From Bosea sp. Tri-49 (GTDB lineage: Bacteria > Pseudomonadota > Alphaproteobacteria > Rhizobiales > Beijerinckiaceae), in contig NZ_CP017946.1 of assembly GCF_003952665.1 (NCBI RefSeq), positions 372,001 through 436,000 on the forward strand: DNA of 64,000 nt. Reading direction: 5' to 3'. Within the stretch, counting starts at the first letter, position 1, and every line of letters begins with the position of its first letter. Of the stretch, positions 51,409-60,566 are shown in pieces. The position numbers and the translations under genes were made by a program. Under the pieces are notes generated by a model. That model saw only the letters and a program-made list of their open reading frames with translations. It was not told where the DNA came from and did not search any database.

Positions 51409-52935
51409 TCACTTCCAGCCCATCTCCCAGAAGCGGACGAGCTCGTCCGGATAGGCCTTGAAGTTCAAGTCCTTGTTGGCGACGTAGTAGACCGGCAGCG
51501 AATAGAGCGGCACGGCATAGGCCTTGTCGGCGATGATCTTCAGGCCGGCCTTGTAGGCCTCCTTGCGCACCGCCGGATCGACCGAGTTGTTGCCCTTCTC
51601 CAGCAGGTCACGCACCTGCGGATCGCGGGTGATGTCCTCGCTGCGGAAGGCGAAGTAGTTCGGCGTCGCGGCCGAGACGTCGTTGACCGAGAACGAGCCC
51701 CAGGTCTGGTGCGTCAGCATCGCCTTGTTGCTGGCGATCTGCTCGCGCATCGCGGCGTATTGCAGGAAGCGCAGATTGGTCTTGATGCCGACGGCCTGGA
51801 GATAGCCGATCAGCGCCTCGGTCTGGTTGCGCTCGCGATAGGCGACGATGTCCATGGTCAGGCTGGGATGGCCGGCTTCCGCCAGCAGCGCCTTGGCCTT
51901 GGCGGGATCGTAGGCGTAGCGCGCCGCGCCCTCGTCGGTGCAGCCGAACTGCGAGGGGAAGCAGATCGTGTTGATGACGCGCGAGCCCGTGCCGACGATG
52001 TTCTTGACCATCGCCTCGCGGTCGATGGCGTGGATGATCGCCTTGCGGACGCGCTCGTCCTTGAGGGCCGGGGCCGGGCCGTTCTCGAGGATGTTCATCT
52101 GCATGAAGACGATGCGCATCGTCTCGCCGGAGACGACCTGCAGCGTCGGCACGGCCTGGAGTTGGTCGGCCTGGTCCTTCGGCACGTGCATGATCAGGTC
52201 GGCGCCGCCCGAGAGCATCTCGGCCATCTGGGTCTGGCGATCCGGGATGAAGCGGATCTCGAACTTGCCGATCTTGGGCTGCGGCTTCGGCGAATCCTTG
52301 AAATAGTCCTTGTTGAGCTCAAGCGAGATCGACTTGCCCGGCACGTAGTTGGTGACCTTGTAGGGGCCCGAGCCGACCGGCTTCTCGTTCTGGCCCTTGG
52401 GGCCGACCTTCTCGTAATACTCGTTCGGATGGATCACGACCGGGCCGGCGAGATACTCGATCGCGGCCGGGAAGATATCCTTGGTGGTCAGCCGGACCTT
52501 GTACTTGTCGAGCTTCTCAGCCTTGGCGATCCAGTTGACGTTGCCCTGGGTGACAACCTTGTTCTCGGTCTTGGAGATGAAGTTCAGCGTGTAGACGACG
52601 TCGTCGGCGTCGAACTCCTCGCCATTGTGGAACTTCACGCCTTCGCGCAGCTCGAAGTCGATGGTCTTGTCGTCGACCTGCTTCCAGCTCTTGGCGAGCT
52701 GACCCTTGTACTCGTTGGTGTTCGGGTCGCGGTAGATCAGCGTGTCCCAGACATTGGCGCCGATGATGACACCGATGCGGACATTGTTGAAGAACGGATC
52801 GACGCTTTCCGGCGCCTGGTCATAGGCGAAGCGGACGGTGTTGGCGGCCTTCTGGGCGAAGGCGGGCGTCGCCAGAGCGGTCGCAGCCAGAATGGTTGCG
52901 GCCAGGGCCGTTGAGGCCTTGTCGAAGAAGCGCAT
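51409..52935 (-). CDS. Peptide-type ABC transporter substrate-binding protein (DppA-like)
   Basis: 508 residues. Signal peptide 1-27 (AFAQ), then the SBP_bac_5 fold: TVRFAYDQAPESVDPFFNNV, FELREGVKFHNGEEFDADDVVYTLNFI, and HAIDREAMVKNIVGTG. It is periplasmic; these proteins bind di- or oligopeptides, nickel complexes, haem, or opines and glutathione. With the M20 peptidase in the same operon a peptide-like ligand is likely. GAGGGGAAAAC precedes the ATG. Divergent from a LysR gene, its probable regulator. Confidence 0.92.
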   Translation of the reverse strand: MRFFDKASTALAATILAATALATPAFAQKAANTVRFAYDQAPESVDPFFNNVRIGVIIGANVWDTLIYRDPNTNEYKGQLAKSWKQVDDKTIDFELREGVKFHNGEEFDADDVVYTLNFISKTENKVVTQGNVNWIAKAEKLDKYKVRLTTKDIFPAAIEYLAGPVVIHPNEYYEKVGPKGQNEKPVGSGPYKVTNYVPGKSISLELNKDYFKDSPKPQPKIGKFEIRFIPDRQTQMAEMLSGGADLIMHVPKDQADQLQAVPTLQVVSGETMRIVFMQMNILENGPAPALKDERVRKAIIHAIDREAMVKNIVGTGSRVINTICFPSQFGCTDEGAARYAYDPAKAKALLAEAGHPSLTMDIVAYRERNQTEALIGYLQAVGIKTNLRFLQYAAMREQIASNKAMLTHQTWGSFSVNDVSAATPNYFAFRSEDITRDPQVRDLLEKGNNSVDPAVRKEAYKAGLKIIADKAYAVPLYSLPVYYVANKDLNFKAYPDELVRFWEMGWK

Positions 52936-53046
52936 GTTTTCCCCTCACAGCGTTGTCGCTTGTTTCTTTCGGCGGGCAGCCATGGGCCACCGTCACGCCG
53001 GCGACACAAACTCTGCACAGCTTCGTGCTTGCCGCCATAAGAATGA

Positions 53047-55487
<2,441 letters not shown>

Positions 55488-55500
55488 CCGCGGCTCTATC

Positions 55501-55598
55501 CGTCATGGTCGGGCTTGTCCCGACCACCCACGTCTTCGCTTCGCTGATCAAGTGCGGTGTTCAAGACGTGGATGCTCGCCACAAGGGCGAGCATGACG
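55501..55598. repeat. Cloverleaf-type intergenic repeat, copy 2
   Basis: 98 bases, same plan as 34301-34393: CGTCATG...CATGACG ends, hairpin GGTCGGG-CTTG-TCCCGACC, long stem CCACGTCTT...AAGACGTGG, and GCTCGCC-ACAA-GGGCGAGC. In the middle stem the change AGGACGTGG to AAGACGTGG restores pairing. It lies between two convergent genes. Confidence 0.86.
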
Positions 55599-55617
55599 GT
55601 GTGGGAGCGCTGATCGT

Positions 55618-55800
55618 TCAATTCATCTGCGAGCGCGGCTGTTCGTCCGGCGTGCGCTCGCCGACGCGCTTGGCCTGGTCGACGACACGCTCGGTCGCTC
55701 CAACCGCCTTGTACCAGAGGTCGCGCGTATAGGCGCCCTGATGGACAATGGCGTCGTAGCCGATCGCAATGACCGCGATCACCAGCAGAATGCGAAACAT
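55618..55800 (-). CDS. Small single-helix membrane protein
   Basis: 60 residues. Residues 2-15 (FRILLVIAVIAIGY) form one N-terminal membrane helix or uncleaved signal; the rest is hydrophilic with Arg/Lys/Glu (GATERVVDQAKRVGERTPDE), likely a helix. GGGGGAT precedes the ATG. Short proteins of this make-up are common near envelope genes, but I do not recognise a family. It faces the SDR gene, transcribed divergently 125 bases away. Confidence 0.62.
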   Translation of the reverse strand: MFRILLVIAVIAIGYDAIVHQGAYTRDLWYKAVGATERVVDQAKRVGERTPDEQPRSQMN

Positions 55801-55924
55801 GGGAAATCCCCCGTCCAAATGGCCCTCGGCAGGGAACGCCCGGGCGGGGGCGGGGTTCCGACGTGGCGAGGTTGACCGCTGCTGCGCGGCATTGTCCCTT
55901 CCCACCGGCGGGGAGGCGCATCGG

Positions 55925-56686
55925 ATGTTCGACGATCTCAAGGGCAAGCGGGTTCTGGTGACGGGCGCCTCCTCAGGGCTCGGCGCGCATTTCGCCCGGC
56001 TGCTTGCGGGCAAAGGCGCACTGGTCGCCGCCGCGGCGCGTCGGACCGAGCGGCTTCAGGAGCTTGCGCGTGAATGCGAGGGACTGCTGGGCCGAGTTGT
56101 GCCGCTTGCGCTCGATGTGAGTTCGGTCGCGGCGATCGAGGCTGGCGTCACCGAGGCTTCCAAGCTGCTCGGCGGGCTCGATGTGCTCGTCAACAATGCC
56201 GGCGTCGGCGAGACGGAAGCTGCGCTTTCGGTCAGCGAGGCGCAATGGGACGCGCAGCTCGACGTCAACCTGAAGGGCTGTTTCTTCGCCGCGCAGTCAG
56301 CGGCGAAGGTCATGGCGGAGCAGGAAGGCGGTGGGGCGATCGTCAGCATCGCCTCGATCCTGGGCGAGCGCGTCGCGGGCAGGGTCGCGCCCTATGCGAT
56401 CTCCAAGGCCGGGCTGATCCAGATGACCAAGGCGCTGGCGCTGGAATGGGCGCGGCATGCGATCAGGGTCAACGCGTTGGCGCCGGGCTATATCGTCACC
56501 GACATCAACCGCGAGTTCTTCGCCGGGGAGGCGGGCGAGGCCTTGAAGAAGCGCATCCCGATGCGCCGGGCCGGCGAGCTTGACGATCTCGACGGGCCGC
56601 TCTTGCTGCTCTGCTCCGATGCCGGGCGCTACATGACCGGCGCGGTGGTCGCCGTCGATGGCGGCCATCTGGTCAGCGGGCTGTAG
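55925..56686 (+). CDS. Short-chain dehydrogenase/reductase
   Basis: 253 residues. Classical SDR motifs: cofactor loop TGASSGLGAHFA (14-25), NNAG near residue 89, catalytic Ser in IVSIASILGE, and Y157-x3-K161 in PYAISKAGL. The N-terminal loop with Ala/Arg-rich AAARRTERL suggests NADP(H) preference. Substrate unknown; 3-oxoacyl reductases and hydroxysteroid-type enzymes share this layout. The ATG has GGGGAGGCGCATCGG upstream; the longer frame is not protein-like. A VOC-family gene follows 58 bases later. Confidence 0.9.
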   Translation: MFDDLKGKRVLVTGASSGLGAHFARLLAGKGALVAAAARRTERLQELARECEGLLGRVVPLALDVSSVAAIEAGVTEASKLLGGLDVLVNNAGVGETEAALSVSEAQWDAQLDVNLKGCFFAAQSAAKVMAEQEGGGAIVSIASILGERVAGRVAPYAISKAGLIQMTKALALEWARHAIRVNALAPGYIVTDINREFFAGEAGEALKKRIPMRRAGELDDLDGPLLLLCSDAGRYMTGAVVAVDGGHLVSGL

Positions 56687-56744
56687 GCGGCGCAGGAACA
56701 GCGGCAGTCGGTCTACGTTTCTTCGCAAGAAGCAGGAGGACGCC

Positions 56745-57143
56745 ATGCACAAGCCCGAGGGGCACAACGCCGTCTCGCCCTATCTCCTTGTCGCAGATGC
56801 CGAACAGGCGCTCGTCTTCGCCAAGGCGGTGTTCGGCAGCGATCCGAGCTTCATCGCCCGGCGCGCGGATGGCGGGATCATGCATGCCGAGTTCAGGATC
56901 GACGATTCGATCGTGATGCTCGGGCAGGCGCCGGGCGGGCTGGAGTGCCATGTCCATGTCTATGTCGCCGATCCCGATGCCCTGATCGAGAAGGGGGTAG
57001 CGGCCGGCGGCACGCTGGTGCAGGCGCCCTCCGAGAAGGGCGACGGCGACCGCCGCGGCGGGGTCAAGGACCCGGCCGGGACGACCTGGTGGCTGGCGCG
57101 GCAGGTCGATCCCGAGGGGCGGAGGCGGACGAACAAATCCTAG
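56745..57143 (+). CDS. VOC-family (PhnB/glyoxalase-like) protein
   Basis: 132 residues. Two beta-alpha-beta-beta-beta units of the vicinal-oxygen-chelate fold: VSPYLLVADAEQALVFAKAVFG with GGIMHAEFRIDDSIVMLGQ, and CHVHVYVADPDALIEKGVAAGGTLVQAP with VKDPAGTTWWLAR. His of the first unit (MHAEF) is kept, whereas other ligands are not clear. Family members include antibiotic resistance proteins and isomerases; this one is of PhnB/YdfO type with unknown function. GCAGGAGGACGCC precedes the ATG. Its last bases overlap the puuE-uraD stop on the other strand. Confidence 0.84.
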   Translation: MHKPEGHNAVSPYLLVADAEQALVFAKAVFGSDPSFIARRADGGIMHAEFRIDDSIVMLGQAPGGLECHVHVYVADPDALIEKGVAAGGTLVQAPSEKGDGDRRGGVKDPAGTTWWLARQVDPEGRRRTNKS

Positions 57144-58564
57144 CCGGCGGGCAGCAAGTCCTTCAGCCGGATCAGGGCGATCTTCTCGACCTCAGCCAGC
57201 GCCGTCGCGAATTCCTGTTCCGGCGTACTCTTCAACCGCTCTTCGAAGGAGGCGAGGATATCCGCCTTCGTCAGCCCCTTGACCGCCAGGATGAAGGGGA
57301 TGCCGAAGCGCGCCTTGTAGGCCTCGTTCAGCGCGGTGAAGCGGGCGCGCTCGTCCGATGTCAGGCGATCGAGCCCGGCCGAGCCCTGCTCATTGGCTGA
57401 TTCCGGTGTCAGTTCGCCGGCGGCGGCGATCTTGCCGGCAAGGTCGGGATGGGCGTCGAGCAGCGCCTTCTGGCATTCGCGCGTGGCCTTGCGCATCACC
57501 GCGACCATCGCTTGGTGCAGGCCCTCCGCATTGTCCTGCGCTGGCGAGAGACCGGCTGCATGAGTCTCCTGCGCGATCCAGGGCGAGTGCTCCCAGACGC
57601 GGCCATAGACTTCGGTGAACAGCGCCTGTGGCAGGCGCGACGGCTTGTAGCCGCCGGCAGGCGGATGTGCCCTGACCCAGTGGCGAGCGATGTCGAGCCG
57701 GGTCGCGACCCAGACGCGATCATGGCTCTGGACATAGTCGAGGAAGCGGGCAAGCGCGGCGGCGCGGCCGGGCCGGCCGACGAGCCGGCAATGCAGGCCG
57801 ACCGACATCATCTTCGGCGCGGCCTCGCCCTCGGCATAGAGCGTGTCGAACGAATCCTTGAGATAGGCGAAGAACTGGTCGCCGGCGTTGAAGCCCTGCG
57901 GCGTGGCGAAGCGCATGTCGTTGGCGTCGAGCGTATAGGGCACGGCGAGCTGCGGGCCGTGCGGGCCCTCGAGCCAGTAGGGCAGTTCATCGGCATAGAC
58001 GTCGGCGGTGTAGAGAAAGCCGCCTTCCTCCATGGTAAGGGGGATGGTGTTCTGCGAGGTGCGGCCCTGGTAGCAGCCGAGCGGGCGTTCGCCGGCGATC
58101 TCGCTCTGGATGCGGATCGCCTCGGCGATATGCGCGCGCTCGGTCTCGGCGGGCAGGTCACGATAGTCGATCCATTTCAGGCCGTGGGTGGCGATCTCCC
58201 AGCCGGCCTCCTGCATCGATGCGACGATCTCGGGGTAGCGCTGCAGCGCCGAAGCGACGGCGAAGACCGTGACCGGCATGTTCCGCTCGGTGAACATGCG
58301 CCAGAGCCGCCAATAGCCGGCGCGCGAGCCGTATTCGTAGATCGACTCCATGTTCATGTGGCGCTGGCCGGGCCAGGGTGCCGCGCCGACGATCTCGGAA
58401 AGGAAGGCTTCCGAGGCGGCATCGCCATGCAGGATGTTGTTCTCGCCGCCTTCCTCGTAGTTGACCACGAACTGCACGGCGATGCGGGCCTGCCCCGGCC
58501 AGTGCGGATGCGGCGGATTACGGCCGTAGCCGACAAGATCGCGTGGGTAGGGGGAGGTGTTCAT
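57140..58564 (-). CDS. Bifunctional allantoinase PuuE / OHCU decarboxylase UraD
   Basis: 474 residues. Residues 1-310 are the NodB/polysaccharide-deacetylase type allantoinase PuuE (VGYGRNPPHPHWPGQARIAVQFVVNYEEGGE, EIATHGLKWIDY, QGRTSQNTIPL). Residues about 315-474 are 2-oxo-4-hydroxy-4-carboxy-5-ureidoimidazoline decarboxylase (FTEVYGRVWEHSPWIA with the catalytic His, and FGIPFILAVKGLTKADILASFEERL). The fusion thus does two consecutive steps of urate breakdown: OHCU to (S)-allantoin, and allantoin to allantoate. The start follows the conserved MNTSPYPRD; another ATG lies 18 bases upstream. UraH is just upstream on the same strand. Confidence 0.92.
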   Translation of the reverse strand: MNTSPYPRDLVGYGRNPPHPHWPGQARIAVQFVVNYEEGGENNILHGDAASEAFLSEIVGAAPWPGQRHMNMESIYEYGSRAGYWRLWRMFTERNMPVTVFAVASALQRYPEIVASMQEAGWEIATHGLKWIDYRDLPAETERAHIAEAIRIQSEIAGERPLGCYQGRTSQNTIPLTMEEGGFLYTADVYADELPYWLEGPHGPQLAVPYTLDANDMRFATPQGFNAGDQFFAYLKDSFDTLYAEGEAAPKMMSVGLHCRLVGRPGRAAALARFLDYVQSHDRVWVATRLDIARHWVRAHPPAGGYKPSRLPQALFTEVYGRVWEHSPWIAQETHAAGLSPAQDNAEGLHQAMVAVMRKATRECQKALLDAHPDLAGKIAAAGELTPESANEQGSAGLDRLTSDERARFTALNEAYKARFGIPFILAVKGLTKADILASFEERLKSTPEQEFATALAEVEKIALIRLKDLLPAG

Positions 58565-58631
58565 CGATCGATTCAAGTCCATGCGACGGTGATTCAAGTG
58601 CGGCTCGCAAGCCGTTGGCGACAGGGTCGTT

Positions 58632-58985
58632 TCAGCTGCCGCGATAGGTCGAGTAGCTCCAGGGCGAGGCGAGCAGGGGGACATGGTAATGCCCCTGCGG
58701 CTCGGCGATGGCGAAGCGGATCGGCACGAGATCGAGGAAGGCGGGCTCGGGCAGTTTTGTTCCGAGATGGCGGAAATAGTCGCCGATCGCGAAGGTCAGC
58801 TCATAGCTGCCGACCGGCAACGTGCCTGTTAGCAAGGGCGCATCGGTTCGGCCATCGGCATTGGTCACGGTGTCAACCACACGCTCGCGGCTGCCATCTG
58901 GCAGCAGCGCATCGAGCGCGATCGCGACGCCCGCGGCCGGCTTGCCGTGGACCGTATCGAGCACATGCGTCGACAGGCGCCCCAT
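58632..58985 (-). CDS. uraH: 5-Hydroxyisourate hydrolase
   Basis: 117 residues, a transthyretin-like protein. It has the catalytic N-terminal LSTHVLD with His7, an Arg in the central strand (PIRFAI), GHYHVPLLASPWSYSTYRGS with the invariant C-terminal Tyr-Arg-Gly-Ser. It hydrolyses 5-hydroxyisourate to OHCU, the second step of urate oxidation. It is divergent from puuD by about 150 bases and precedes puuE-uraD, so the whole route from urate to allantoate is encoded on 3.2 kb. Confidence 0.95.
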   Translation of the reverse strand: MGRLSTHVLDTVHGKPAAGVAIALDALLPDGSRERVVDTVTNADGRTDAPLLTGTLPVGSYELTFAIGDYFRHLGTKLPEPAFLDLVPIRFAIAEPQGHYHVPLLASPWSYSTYRGS

Positions 58986-59134
58986 GCCTTGAACCTCTCG
59001 TTGAAGCCGCGCCGTGCGGCCGGAATGCCGCTTGCCTTCCGAGGGCGCGAACCTAGTCTTGAAGGCGATGCAAGTTCCCTCCCGGATTCCGCCCTGTCAA
59101 TTCGCCCGCATGCGGCTCTGCCTGGAGCCCGTCC

Positions 59135-60385
59135 GTGCTTGAGGCCTATCTGATGGAATGGGGCAGCCAGCTCTTGCGCTGGCTGCATGTCATCGCGGCG
59201 ATCGCCTGGATCGGCTCGTCCTTCTTCTTCATCCATCTCGACGCTTCGCTCCGGGCAGCGCCTGACGCACCGAAGACCGAAGCCGGCCAGCCGACGCAGT
59301 TCCTCGCCTGGCAGGTCCATGGCGGCGGCTTCTATGCGATGCGGAAATATCTGGTCGCTCCGGAGGTGCTGCCGAAGGAGCTGACCTGGCACAAATGGCA
59401 GGCCTACTGGACCTGGATCTCCGGCTTCTTCCTGCTGGTCTGGGTCTATTACGCCCAGTCCGAGCTCTATCTGATCGACCCCGCTGTGATGGCGCTTTCG
59501 CCCTTTGCGGCGGGTGCGATCGGCATCGCGGCGCTGGCCGGAGGCTGGCTGTTCTATGACCTGCTCTGCAGGTCGCCGCTGGGCAAGAACGACGTCGTGC
59601 TCGGCCTGCTCGGCTTCGGCTATGTGGTCGCGGCAAGCTGGGCCTTCGCCAGCGTGTTCTCGGGACGCGGCGCGCTGATCCATACCGGCGCGCTGATGGC
59701 GACGATCATGTCGGCCAACGTCTTCTTCGTGATCATGCCGGGCCAGCGCAAGACCATCGCCGCGATGGTCGCGGGCGAGGTGCCCGATCCGAAATACGGC
59801 AAGCAGGCCAAGCAGCGCTCGCTGCACAACAATTACATCACCCTTCCGGTGCTGTTCCTGATGCTCGCGAACCACTACCCGGTGACCTACGCCAATTCGG
59901 CGGTGATCCCGGCTCTGGTCGCACTGATCATCGTCGCCGGTGCGCTGATTCGGCACTTCTACAATGTCCGCCATGCCGACCATGCGAAATCGCCCTGGTG
60001 GACCTGGGCGGTGGCGGCCCTCGCCCTCTGGCTCGCCTTCTGGGTGGCGATGGCATCCTCGCCCGGCGGGCGCGAGCGGCTTGGCCTGAAGCCGCTCGAA
60101 CCGGTGAAGCCGATCATGCTCGTCGGGCTCGTGCCGCCGACGCCTGAAGTCGCCAACATCGTCACCGGGCGCTGCGCCATGTGCCATGCGCCCGAGCCGT
60201 CCTGGCCCGGCATCGGGATCGCGCCCAAAGGCGTCTTCCTGCACGAACCCGAGCTGATCGCCCGCCAGCGCCGCGCCATCGGCATGCAGGCGGTGTTGAC
60301 CCACGCCATGCCGCCGAACAACCTCTCGGGCATGACCGAGGGCGAGCGGCGCGTGCTCGCCGCCTGGGTGGCGCAGAAGCGCTGA
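59135..60385 (+). CDS. puuD: Membrane urate hydroxylase/dehydrogenase PuuD with cytochrome c domain
   Basis: 416 residues from a GTG start (GGAG 7 bases upstream). The N-terminal part has about eight transmembrane helices (LLRWLHVIAAIAWIGSSFFFIHLD, later HTGALMATIMSANVFFVIMPGQR). The C-terminal part, exported, carries C347-A-M-C-H351 and a Met ligand (AVLTHAMPPNN), a c-type haem domain. PuuD replaces uricase in many bacteria, converting urate to 5-hydroxyisourate with electrons going to the respiratory chain instead of forming peroxide. Divergent from uraH and puuE-uraD. Confidence 0.94.
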   Translation: MLEAYLMEWGSQLLRWLHVIAAIAWIGSSFFFIHLDASLRAAPDAPKTEAGQPTQFLAWQVHGGGFYAMRKYLVAPEVLPKELTWHKWQAYWTWISGFFLLVWVYYAQSELYLIDPAVMALSPFAAGAIGIAALAGGWLFYDLLCRSPLGKNDVVLGLLGFGYVVAASWAFASVFSGRGALIHTGALMATIMSANVFFVIMPGQRKTIAAMVAGEVPDPKYGKQAKQRSLHNNYITLPVLFLMLANHYPVTYANSAVIPALVALIIVAGALIRHFYNVRHADHAKSPWWTWAVAALALWLAFWVAMASSPGGRERLGLKPLEPVKPIMLVGLVPPTPEVANIVTGRCAMCHAPEPSWPGIGIAPKGVFLHEPELIARQRRAIGMQAVLTHAMPPNNLSGMTEGERRVLAAWVAQKR

Positions 60386-60450
60386 CTCCGCGCTGCCGAC
60401 AGCGGCATGGTGACGCTGCCATGCCACAGTCAGGCGCGTGATCCGCGCCA

Positions 60451-60529
60451 TTCAGTTTCATTCAGTTTCGGTTCATCGCGGAACCATCATCGTCGACCGT
60501 GATCACATCGGCGTGATCGGCGCGTGATC
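60451..60529 (+). promoter_or_regulatory. Repeated short motifs upstream of the YfhO-like gene
   Basis: TTCAGTTTC occurs twice with exact 10-base phasing (60451-60459, 60461-60469), followed by a looser third copy (GTTCATCGC, 60471). GTGATC occurs at 60499, 60513 and 60524 and once more at 60438. Such phased repeats suggest binding of a regulator on one face of the DNA. No protein can be named. Confidence 0.42.
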
Positions 60530-60566
60530 ATGCGCGCCGGGAGCGCCAGGGGCCTTGGGGGTCCAG

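Noticed and set aside
51328..52914. 528-codon open frame on the plus strand opposite the DppA-like gene
   Set aside because: Antisense shadow; composition dominated by Leu, Val, Asp and Arg, typical of reverse frames in GC-rich DNA.
58865..60451. 528-codon open frame opposite puuD
   Set aside because: puuD is well supported by membrane helices and haem motif; the reverse frame lacks a ribosome site and known motifs.
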